A stretch of DNA of 5,439 bases from positions 1 to 5,439 of the forward strand of contig JAGLYR010000148.1 in assembly GCA_023132135.1 (NCBI GenBank). The letters run 5' to 3'. Positions 1-5,439 of the stretch are shown piece by piece. Made by a program: the position numbers and the translations under genes. The stretch comes from Candidatus Eiseniibacteriota bacterium. Its GTDB lineage: Bacteria; Arandabacterota; Arandabacteria; JAGLYR01. Numbering within the stretch: the stretch's first letter is position 1; the number at the start of each line of letters is the position of its first letter. The notes below the pieces were generated by a model. It was not told the origin of the DNA and did no database searches. It saw only the letters and a program-made list of their open reading frames with translations.

Positions 1-226
1 TTTCCAGGTACCCGTCGAACTTCTCAAACAGGGTCATAGAGTCGGCCGTTGTTCCCGCAAACCCGGCCACTACGTTCCCATGGTACAGCCGTCGAACCTT
101 GTTCGCCCCCTGCTTCACGACGGACTCCCCTAACGAAACCTGCCCATCGCCACCCATCACCACTTCCCCGTTTCTCCGGACGGCCAGCACCGTGGTCGAG
201 CGAAACATCCCCCTCTTCCTGGTCAT
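1..226 (-). CDS. hslV: HslV, peptidase subunit of the ATP-dependent HslUV protease (N-terminal 75 residues, cut by window edge)
   Basis: HslV is the proteasome-like threonine peptidase that forms a double hexamer capped by the HslU ATPase and degrades unfolded and regulatory proteins in the cytoplasm. Only the first 75 residues are visible. After a 10-residue leader comes the Ntn-hydrolase start [10 protein letters not shown], with Thr11 as the expected catalytic nucleophile once the leader is removed. Asp27 in GGDGQ and Lys43 in ANKVRRL fall at positions 17 and 33 when counted from Thr11, as in the family. [16 protein letters not shown] at about 55-70 is also typical. The ATG at 226 is chosen because AGGAG lies 9 bases upstream. 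An in-frame ATG at 208 would leave a 4-residue leader (MFRS) and also has a purine-rich upstream stretch. The gene starts 12 bases after xerC and is probably translationally coupled to it. The rest of hslV, and probably hslU, lies beyond the window edge. The family assignment is firm; the exact start is less certain. Confidence 0.96.
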   Translation of the reverse strand, partial: MTRKRGMFRSTTVLAVRRNGEVVMGGDGQVSLGESVVKQGANKVRRLYHGNVVAGFAGTTADSMTLFEKFDGYLE

Positions 227-235
227 GGTCAGTGT

Positions 236-240
236 CTCCT
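236..240 (-). promoter_or_regulatory. Shine-Dalgarno for hslV overlapping the xerC stop
   Basis: AGGAG on the minus strand ends 9 bases before the ATG at 226, and its first two bases are the last two bases of the xerC TAG stop. This supports the longer hslV start and suggests that ribosomes finishing xerC can re-initiate on hslV. Confidence 0.6.
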
Positions 241-1153
241 ACGCCCGGGGATGGCCTTGATCGTACGCCTTCTTCAGTCGCTGCACAGACACATGCGTGT
301 ATATCTGGGTGGATGACAAACTGCTGTGCCCCAAAAGCTCCTGCACGGCCCTCAGATCCGCCCCCCGGTCCAGCAGATGCGTCGCAAATGAATGACGAAG
401 AACGTGAGGATGGGTTCCCCGGGCCTCGGATATGCGGCCCAGGTACTTCTTCACGACAAGCTGCACGCCCCGCGGTCCCAATCGCCTTCCCATCCGGTTC
501 ACAAACAGCGGCCCACCACCCCGCTCATCATCCCCGCCCTTTCGCGACCGGAGTACCCTCTCCCGTTCGGGGAGATATCCCTCCAGAGCGCGGGCTGCCA
601 TCCGCCCCAAGGGAACAACCCGTTCTTTTCTCCCCTTCCCTCGCACCACGAGAGTACGGGAGTAAAAATCCACATCCAGCAGGTTGAGCCCGGTCAGCTC
701 CCGAAGCCGTAATCCCGACCCGTACAGGATTTCCAGGATGCTCAGGTCGCGGGAGCCCAGAGGCGTATCGAGCGCCGGCAGGGACATCAAACGCTCGGCT
801 TCCTCCACACTCACGAATTCGGGAAGTTGTCTTGGACGGCGCGCGCTGGACACGTACCGGGCCGGGTTCGAGGTGCAGTACCCCTCCCGACAGAGAAACC
901 GGAAGTACGTTCGCACCGTAGCCAGCTTCCTGGCAAGGGTGCTCCTCGAACAGCCCCCGGCCCCCAGCTCCGCCAGGAAATGCCGGATCAGGTGACGATC
1001 GACTCGCTCCACACGTCTGGCCGCCGGCGGTGCTTCCCTCCTGAGGAATTCCTCAAACTGCGCGAGATCCGTACGGTACGCGGCGATGGTGTGGCGGGAA
1101 GCATTCCTCTCGCCATCGAGGTACTCAAGGAATCGTTCAATCCCGGCCTTCAA
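239..1153 (-). CDS. xerC: XerC-type site-specific tyrosine recombinase
   Basis: This 304-residue tyrosine recombinase is expected to act with a XerD partner at the chromosomal dif site, cutting and rejoining DNA through a 3'-phosphotyrosine to resolve chromosome dimers. Residues 1 to about 90 form the N-terminal SAM-like DNA-binding domain (IERFLEYLDGERN, HTIAAYRTDL). The rest is the catalytic domain, with the full set of active-site residues: Arg149 (GSGLRLREL), Lys173 (VRGKGRKERVV), His250 and Arg253 (HPHVLRHSFATHLL), His276 (LLGHSSLSSTQ) and nucleophile Tyr285 (IYTHV). The C-terminal ending YDQGHPRA resembles XerC more than XerD, and the location downstream of topA-trmFO and upstream of hslV is a common xerC setting. 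The start is TTG: it overlaps the end of trmFO by 17 bases, sits where family proteins begin, and has AAGGGG 9 bases upstream. A specialised recombinase of the XerH or XerD type is less likely, since no phage or integron genes are nearby. Confidence 0.95.
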   Translation of the reverse strand: MKAGIERFLEYLDGERNASRHTIAAYRTDLAQFEEFLRREAPPAARRVERVDRHLIRHFLAELGAGGCSRSTLARKLATVRTYFRFLCREGYCTSNPARYVSSARRPRQLPEFVSVEEAERLMSLPALDTPLGSRDLSILEILYGSGLRLRELTGLNLLDVDFYSRTLVVRGKGRKERVVPLGRMAARALEGYLPERERVLRSRKGGDDERGGGPLFVNRMGRRLGPRGVQLVVKKYLGRISEARGTHPHVLRHSFATHLLDRGADLRAVQELLGHSSLSSTQIYTHVSVQRLKKAYDQGHPRA

Positions 1154-2492
1154 CCCTCGCCACCCCTTCGCCCCGGCCCGACACCGGGGCCAGAGCCTGT
1201 GCCCACCGACGCATGGCCGCCAGAGCTCGCTCGGAGATCTGGCGATACCGCTCTTTCCGCGAACCCACCCGGCTTCCCAAGGGAGGCAGCAACCCGAAGT
1301 TGATATTCATGGGCTGGTAGTTCTTCGCCGATGCAGTCGCCAGCCACCGGACCATGCACCCAAGCGCCGTCGTCTCGGGTGGAAGCAGCGCCGACCTGCC
1401 CTGCACCCTGCGGGCCGCGTTCTGCCCAGCCAGCCAGCCAGTCCCAATGGATTCTACGTAGCCTTCGACCCCCGTCAGCTGGCCGCCGAAGAACACCGAT
1501 TCCCGCCACCGGTGCTCCAACGTTTCCCCGAGAACCCGCGGCGAGCAGATGAAGGTGTTCCGGTGGAGACTGCCATACCTGGCGAACTCGGCGCTCTCCA
1601 ATCCCGGGATCATACGAAACACTCGCCGCTGCTCACCCTGCCGGAGCCGGGTCTGGAACCCCACGAGGGTGAACATCGAACCAGTCCGGGACTCGCTCCG
1701 CAGCTGCACCACGGCAAAGGGGCGTTCGCCGGTCCGCGGATCGACCAGCCCAACGGGACGCATGCTGCCGAAGGCGAGAGTATCGGGCCCGCGGCCAGCC
1801 AGATCCTCCACCGGTGCACAGGCTCCGAAGAACTTGCCCCGTTCGAAGGCATGGGGCTCAAACCGTTCGGCGGCCACCAGCGCGTCGATGAACTCATAGT
1901 ACTGCTCGCGGGTGAACGGGCAGTTGAGATAGTCAGCCCCACCCTTTTCATACCGGGCTGCCGGGAAGACCACCGAGGTGTCAACGGAGTCCGCCATCAC
2001 GATGGGCGAAATGGCGTCGTAGAAGTAGAGATACTCGCCCCCTACCAGACTCTTCAGCGAATCCGCGAGGCAGGGCGAAGTCAGCGGACCGGACGCGACC
2101 ACCGTCACCCCCCCCTCAGGGGGCAATGATTTGATCTCCTTGCGGACAACGCGAATCCGCGGATGTTCATGCAGTCGCTTCGTGACCGCTTTGGCAAACT
2201 GGATCCGGTCCACGGCCAAAGCCGATCCGGCCGGGACAGAATGGGTCTCTGCTTCCTGCAGGAGAACCGAACCCAGAAGCGTCAGCTCCGCCTTCAACAA
2301 ACCAGCCGCCGAAGAGGGCAGCCGTGATTTCAGGGAATTGCTGCAGACCAGCTCCGCCAGCTCACCTGTCTGGTGAGCGGAAGTCTGGAGGTGAGGGCGC
2401 ATCTCGAAGAGGGTAACGTCCACCCCACTCTCGGCCGCCTGCCAAGCGGCCTCCGATCCTGCTAATCCCCCGCCAATCACCGTGACATGCAT
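1137..2492 (-). CDS. trmFO: TrmFO, methylenetetrahydrofolate--tRNA-(uracil-5-)-methyltransferase
   Basis: TrmFO is a cytoplasmic FAD enzyme that makes 5-methyluridine at position 54 in the T-loop of tRNA, taking the carbon from 5,10-methylenetetrahydrofolate and reducing it with NAD(P)H. The 451-residue protein, slightly longer than the roughly 435 residues of the Bacillus enzyme, opens with the FAD-binding Rossmann motif GGGLAGSEAAW (about 7-17). It continues with FEMRP and the signature ELVCSNSLKS, which includes Cys50. Cys225 in GACAPVEDL corresponds to the methyl-transfer cysteine in the family's GC-x-P-x-E motif. FGSMRPVGLVDPRTG (about 241-254), LVGFQTRL, the flavin-site region GQLTGVEGY and GTGWLAGQNAARR, and NYQPMNINFGLLP near the C-terminus are all typical. 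ATG is used, with TGAGG 7 bases upstream. The gene follows topA after 16 bases and its last codons overlap the xerC start. It should not be confused with its paralogue GidA/MnmG, which lacks the VCSNSLKS segment and is about 620 residues long. Confidence 0.97.
   Translation of the reverse strand: MHVTVIGGGLAGSEAAWQAAESGVDVTLFEMRPHLQTSAHQTGELAELVCSNSLKSRLPSSAAGLLKAELTLLGSVLLQEAETHSVPAGSALAVDRIQFAKAVTKRLHEHPRIRVVRKEIKSLPPEGGVTVVASGPLTSPCLADSLKSLVGGEYLYFYDAISPIVMADSVDTSVVFPAARYEKGGADYLNCPFTREQYYEFIDALVAAERFEPHAFERGKFFGACAPVEDLAGRGPDTLAFGSMRPVGLVDPRTGERPFAVVQLRSESRTGSMFTLVGFQTRLRQGEQRRVFRMIPGLESAEFARYGSLHRNTFICSPRVLGETLEHRWRESVFFGGQLTGVEGYVESIGTGWLAGQNAARRVQGRSALLPPETTALGCMVRWLATASAKNYQPMNINFGLLPPLGSRVGSRKERYRQISERALAAMRRWAQALAPVSGRGEGVARVEGRD
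1163..1168 (-). promoter_or_regulatory. Shine-Dalgarno that supports the TTG start of xerC
   Basis: AAGGGG on the minus strand lies inside the trmFO coding sequence, 9 bases before the TTG at 1153. It supports this non-ATG start. The nearby GTG at 1162-1160 is not in the xerC frame. Confidence 0.5.
1426..1441. repeat. (CCAG)4 tetranucleotide tract inside trmFO
   Basis: Four exact copies of CCAG (CTGG on the coding strand) make a 16-base tract within the codons for residues 351-356 of TrmFO (TGWLAG), next to the conserved flavin-binding segment GTGxLAGxNAAR. It is explained by ordinary codon choice for a conserved peptide. It is short for a slippage-prone tract, but loss or gain of one unit would break the frame. 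Confidence 0.6.
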
Positions 2493-2508
2493 GGGTTTGC
2501 CTCACTCG

Positions 2509-4734
2509 CTACCCATCATCATCCGGGAGGGGAATCTCCGCCCCGCAGCTCAAGCAGTTCAGATGCGGGCCCTTCGCCTTGGTCTGCTTCTCCACCATGA
2601 GACCTTTGCCGCACTCAGGACACGTCTGCTTGACCGGCCGATGCCAGCTGGCGAACTTGCAGTTCGGGTAATTGCTACAACCGTAGAACACTCTTCCGCG
2701 GCGCGTCCGCCGCTCCACCAGATCTCCCTTGCACCCTTCCTCGGGACAGGAGACTCCAAGACTCACAGCCCGCGTGTTCTTGCACTCCGGATACCGGGAA
2801 CAAGCGAGAAACCGCCCGAATCGGCCCCGGCGGATCACCATGGGCGCGTTGCACTGGTCGCAGACCTCGTCCGTCGGCTCTAGCTGGGGTTCCTCTCCAG
2901 GGAGTGATCGGGAATACCGGCATTCGGGAAAACCGCTGCACGCGATGAACTGCCCGCCCCGACCCCACTTGACCACCAGCGACTTCCCGCACTCGGGACA
3001 GTTCTCATCAGTCTCCGTCTGCAGGCTCTTTTTCAGCTCGGCGGTCTTCGATGAGAGAGTCTCCAGGTCCTTGCTGAAGGGGTCGTAGAACTGGCGGACC
3101 ACGTTCACCCAGTCGTCTTCGCCCGATTCAATCCGGTCCAGTTCCGACTCCATCTTCGCGGTAAAGGCCACGTTGAACACGTCCGGAAACCAGTCTCCCA
3201 GGAGATCCCAGACGGTCTTACCAAGATCCGTGGGAACCAGCGCGGTCTTCTCCTTGGACACGTACCTCCGATGAAGAATGGTCCAGATAATGCTGGCATA
3301 GGTACTGGGCCGCCCGATTCCTTTGGTCTCCAGCTCCTGGATGAGGGTCGCCTCGCTGTAATGCGGGGGCGGCTCGGTGAAGTGCTGCTCCGGCAGCGTG
3401 TCTTTGAGCACCAGGCTTTCCCCCGCCTGGGTCCCCGGCAAGCCCTGGCCGTCTTCCTCCTCGTCCATATCTTCCTTGTATACCGCCAGAAAGCCAGGGA
3501 ACATCAGCTTTGAATTGGAGGCCCTGAGCCCGTACCGGCCCCCCTCGATGTTGAAGGTGATTATTTCAGAGCGCGCAGGCTGCATCTGCGAAGCCAGGAA
3601 CTTCTCCCAGATGAGCTTGTAGAGCTTGTGCTGGCGAAGTGAGAGAAACCCCTTGAGATCTTCCGGCGCGCGGTTCACCGAGGTCGGACGAATCGCTTCA
3701 TGCGCGTCCTGCACCTTTTTCCGGGATTTGTACAGAGGCGGGCGGGAATAGGCATAGTCACTCCCGAACCGCCCGGTGATGTACTGCCGGGCTTCCTGCG
3801 ATGCTTCGGCAGATACCCGCGTCGAATCGGTCCGCATATAGGTGATGAGCCCCACCAGCTCACCTTGACCGATCTCCAACCCCTCGTACAGCTCCTGAGC
3901 CACACTCATGGTCTGCCGCGCGCTCATTCCCAACCGGCGCGATGCTGCCTGCTGAAGAGTGCTGGTGATAAAGGGAGCCTTGGGCCGACGCTTTCTTTCC
4001 TTCCGAGTCACCTCGCCGAGGACAAGGGAAACCGATTTCAGTTCGCGGACGATCTCCTTCGCCTCCGCCTCCGAATGGATTTCCAGTTTTTCTCCATCGC
4101 GCGTCCAGACTTTGGCTCGAACGAGTTCCCCCGTCGGAACCTGCACGTCTACCTCGATGGTCCAGTACTCGACCGGGACGAATCCTTCAATTTCTTCTTC
4201 ACGTTCGCAAACCAGACGGAGGGCCACCGATTGCACGCGCCCCGCGCTGATCCCCCGCCGGATCACCTTCCACAGGAGCGGACTTACCTTGTACCCGACG
4301 AGACGGTCCATCACACGGCGCGCCTGCTGGGCGTCGACCTTCCTTTTGTCTACCTCCACCGCGTTGGCAAATGCCTCGCGGATGACATTCTTGGTAATCT
4401 CATTGAACAGAACCCGCCGGATCTTCTCCGACCGGCTACCCAGAACCTGAGCCAGGTGCCAGGCAATAGCTTCACCCTCGCGGTCGGGATCCGGGGCCAG
4501 AAAGATCTCGTCCGCTTTGGCGGACGCGGTTCGGAGAGCCTTGAGTGTCTTTCCCTGACCGCGGATGGTCACATAGCTGGGTTCGAAGTTGTTCTCCAGG
4601 TCCACCCCCAGCTTCCGCAGAGGCAGGTCACGAACATGCCCCATCGAAGCCTTTACTTCGAATCCTTTGCCCAGGTACTTGGCAATGGTCTTGGCCTTGG
4701 CCGGCGATTCCACTATGACCAGCGATTTACCCAC
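2509..4734 (-). CDS. topA: DNA topoisomerase I (type IA) with four C-terminal zinc-ribbon repeats
   Basis: TopA relaxes negatively supercoiled DNA by cutting one strand through a 5'-phosphotyrosine and passing the other through. The 741-residue protein starts with the TOPRIM domain: Glu9 in IVESPAKAKTI, and Asp82, Asp84 and Glu86 in DPDREGE as the Mg-binding set. The cleavage domain carries VDAQQARRVMDRLVGY (about 133-148), GRVQSVALRLV and the active tyrosine Tyr299 in ITYMRTDS. HEAIRPT (345-351) and TKGIGRPSTYA (about 470-480) are also family hallmarks. An acidic linker lies near 421-430. The C-terminus has four cysteine clusters: Cys579/582/599/605, 625/628/645/651, 663/668/686/692, and a divergent 705/708/727/730. 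The start is GTG, with AGGAG 7 bases upstream, and gives the usual N-terminus (GKSLVIVESP). trmFO follows after 16 bases. The protein is close to the length of TopA in many non-gammaproteobacterial species, and reverse gyrase or topoisomerase III are excluded by the domain layout. Confidence 0.98.
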   Translation of the reverse strand: MGKSLVIVESPAKAKTIAKYLGKGFEVKASMGHVRDLPLRKLGVDLENNFEPSYVTIRGQGKTLKALRTASAKADEIFLAPDPDREGEAIAWHLAQVLGSRSEKIRRVLFNEITKNVIREAFANAVEVDKRKVDAQQARRVMDRLVGYKVSPLLWKVIRRGISAGRVQSVALRLVCEREEEIEGFVPVEYWTIEVDVQVPTGELVRAKVWTRDGEKLEIHSEAEAKEIVRELKSVSLVLGEVTRKERKRRPKAPFITSTLQQAASRRLGMSARQTMSVAQELYEGLEIGQGELVGLITYMRTDSTRVSAEASQEARQYITGRFGSDYAYSRPPLYKSRKKVQDAHEAIRPTSVNRAPEDLKGFLSLRQHKLYKLIWEKFLASQMQPARSEIITFNIEGGRYGLRASNSKLMFPGFLAVYKEDMDEEEDGQGLPGTQAGESLVLKDTLPEQHFTEPPPHYSEATLIQELETKGIGRPSTYASIIWTILHRRYVSKEKTALVPTDLGKTVWDLLGDWFPDVFNVAFTAKMESELDRIESGEDDWVNVVRQFYDPFSKDLETLSSKTAELKKSLQTETDENCPECGKSLVVKWGRGGQFIACSGFPECRYSRSLPGEEPQLEPTDEVCDQCNAPMVIRRGRFGRFLACSRYPECKNTRAVSLGVSCPEEGCKGDLVERRTRRGRVFYGCSNYPNCKFASWHRPVKQTCPECGKGLMVEKQTKAKGPHLNCLSCGAEIPLPDDDG

Positions 4735-4741
4735 CCGTCCA

Positions 4742-4746
4742 CTCCT
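4742..4746 (-). promoter_or_regulatory. Shine-Dalgarno that supports the GTG start of topA
   Basis: AGGAG within the purine-rich stretch GAAGAGGAG lies 7 bases before the GTG at 4734. The protein from this GTG begins exactly where TopA family members begin, so the non-ATG start is well supported. Confidence 0.65.
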
Positions 4747-4754
4747 CTTCCCAC

Positions 4755-4783
4755 AAAATCAAGGCCGTCCTGTCAAGACGGCC
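4755..4783 (-). terminator. Hairpin with short T-rich tail between smg and topA, possible weak terminator or attenuator
   Basis: On the minus strand GGCCGTC (4783-4777) pairs perfectly with GACGGCC (4769-4763) around a 7-base loop TTGACAG, and is followed by TTGATTTT. This gives a GC-rich 7-bp stem with a partly interrupted T tract, resembling a weak Rho-independent terminator. It sits in the 86-base gap between smg and topA, so it could lower read-through into topA or simply stabilise mRNA. The plus strand has no T tract after the stem, so it does not look bidirectional. The loop happens to contain TTGACA, but no matching -10 box is visible downstream. Confidence 0.4.
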
Positions 4784-4820
4784 ACTCGACGTATCCGATA
4801 GCCTCAAGCCCCACCACCCA

Positions 4821-5300
4821 CTAGTGAATAAGATGCATTCCCTGGTCGACAGGAAGCGCCCCAAGGGAAACCAGGGCGGACTTTCCCCCCGAGGTGAGAA
4901 TCACACCCGCGGCCAGCTCCGCGATGTCCTCCCGGTCCAGGACTTCCTCTCCCCCAACCACCACCGCCTGGATGACCCTCTCCATCATGATGTCGTCCAG
5001 AACCCCCAGCTCTCTGAGCTGAAGGAGATACCCTTGAGCCCTGGTGGTGAGCAGGCAGATCTCCGACTCGTGCAGCATCCGGACGGACCCGGGAGCGCGG
5101 CCCACCCGGAGCACGCGGGACTTCTCATCGGTATCAGCCCGGGCAGACAACAACCAACCCACCGCATGTCCGACCTCGGCGGTGCTGAAACCGAGCATGG
5201 AGAGATACTCGACAAGCGAATCCATGTCCTCGACGGACCCGGGCTCCGCCAGAATCCGATCGATCATCTGCATCAGCAACCGGCTCGTCCGATCATCCAT
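4821..5300 (-). CDS. smg: Smg/DUF494 family protein
   Basis: This 159-residue protein belongs to the Smg (DUF494) family, close in length to the 157-residue E. coli Smg. From memory of the E. coli protein, three blocks align. [22 protein letters not shown] (about 74-95) matches [38 protein letters not shown] (about 99-113) matches the segment around [30 protein letters not shown] (about 121-135) matches LEDLKWVILMVL. The protein is predicted to be soluble and mostly helical, with no signal peptide, membrane segment or cysteine cluster. Its biochemical role is not established. In many proteobacteria smg lies between dprA and topA or a topA-related gene, and here it directly precedes topA, so the context fits the family assignment. 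The ATG start has AGGAG 8 bases upstream (5309-5313). The gene ends 86 bases before topA. It may share a promoter with topA, or be partly separated from it by the hairpin in the gap. Confidence 0.88.
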   Translation of the reverse strand: [159 protein letters not shown]

Positions 5301-5314
5301 CGGGGTATCTCCTA

Positions 5315-5342
5315 CCGTTCAGGTCTGTCCGTTCAGGTCTGT
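5315..5342. repeat. Perfect tandem duplication of a 14-bp unit in the smg leader
   Basis: The unit ACAGACCTGAACGG (minus strand) occurs twice, exactly and head to tail, at 5342-5329 and 5328-5315. The second copy ends one base before the AGGAG of smg. Neither copy is part of a coding region. It could be a recent slippage duplication or a pair of protein or RNA binding sites. No stable hairpin is evident within one unit. Confidence 0.9.
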
Positions 5343-5351
5343 CGATGCCAT

Positions 5352-5381
5352 AAGCTAACACACCCCCGCGTTCTCGATCAA
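5352..5381 (-). promoter_or_regulatory. Possible sigma70-type promoter for smg (weak)
   Basis: On the minus strand TTGATC (5381-5376) and TAGCTT (5357-5352) are separated by 18 bases and lie immediately after the stop codon of the upstream gene. TTGATC matches four of six consensus -35 bases, and TAGCTT is a poor -10 box with TA at the start and T at the end. Transcription would begin near 5345, just before the 14-bp tandem repeat. The call rests on motif resemblance and position only, and the sigma-factor preferences of this organism are unknown. Confidence 0.3.
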
Positions 5382-5382
5382 G

Positions 5383-5439
<57 letters not shown>

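Noticed and set aside
49-687. Plus-strand open frame of 212 codons opposite hslV and xerC
   Set aside because: It spans two real genes on the other strand and is a low-complexity Pro/Ser/Arg-rich product typical of antisense reading of GC-rich DNA.
239-1153. XerC gene as the integrase of a mobile element
   Set aside because: The protein is a canonical XerC with all catalytic residues, sits in a conserved housekeeping order between trmFO and hslV, and there are no attachment repeats, phage or cargo genes nearby.
1086-2129. Plus-strand open frame of 347 codons opposite trmFO
   Set aside because: It mirrors trmFO codons, has no recognisable motif and no convincing ribosome-binding site; it is a by-product of high GC content.
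4770-4776. TTGACA in the gap before topA as a -35 promoter box
   Set aside because: The sequence 15-18 bases downstream (around GTGGGA/TGGGAA) does not resemble a -10 box, and the hexamer lies in the loop of a perfect hairpin.
3700-4824. Long plus-strand open frame of 374 codons opposite topA
   Set aside because: It lies entirely antisense to the clearly recognised topA and the smg-topA gap. Its composition (rich in Arg, Pro, Leu, His) is that of a GC-rich shadow frame, and it shows no family motif.

Overview
This window is a GC-rich stretch of ordinary bacterial chromosome in which every recognisable gene lies on the minus strand. Read in the direction of transcription, from high to low coordinates, it holds six genes. 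They are the 3' end of a gene ending in a SEC-C zinc motif (probably secA), smg (DUF494), topA (DNA topoisomerase I), trmFO (folate/FAD-dependent tRNA m5U54 methyltransferase), xerC (tyrosine recombinase), and the 5' end of hslV (peptidase of the HslUV protease). hslU would be expected just beyond position 1. There are no RNA genes, insertion sequences, CRISPR arrays or phage genes.

The organism cannot be named. Use of TrmFO instead of the SAM-dependent TrmA argues against a gammaproteobacterium. GC-rich codon use together with the order topA-trmFO-xerC-hslV suggests a high-GC, probably Gram-negative lineage, such as Deltaproteobacteria in the old sense, Acidobacteriota, Gemmatimonadota, Nitrospirota or a related candidate phylum. 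This is inference from gene content, not a phylogenetic placement.

Layout: the SEC-C gene stops at 5383. An 82-base gap follows, with a weak promoter-like pair and a perfect 14-bp tandem duplication just ahead of the smg ribosome-binding site. smg runs 5300 to 4821. The next gap, 86 bases, contains a perfect 7-bp-stem hairpin with a short T-rich tail. From topA (4734) onward the genes are tightly packed: 16 bases between topA and trmFO, a 17-base overlap of trmFO with xerC, and 12 bases between xerC and hslV, where the hslV ribosome-binding site overlaps the xerC stop codon. topA-trmFO-xerC-hslV therefore looks like one translationally coupled operon, with smg either leading it or partly uncoupled by the hairpin.

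The genes share a broad theme of chromosome and translation upkeep. TopA relaxes negative supercoils, XerC resolves chromosome dimers, TrmFO modifies the T-loop of tRNA, and HslUV degrades damaged or regulatory proteins. Smg has no established biochemical role. topA begins with GTG and xerC with TTG; both starts are supported by well-spaced Shine-Dalgarno sequences. I found no convincing undescribed system. The observations worth a second look are small: the smg leader repeat, the smg-topA hairpin, two competing hslV starts that change the propeptide length, and the linkage of smg to a SEC-C gene. No stretch over 300 bases lacks a gene.
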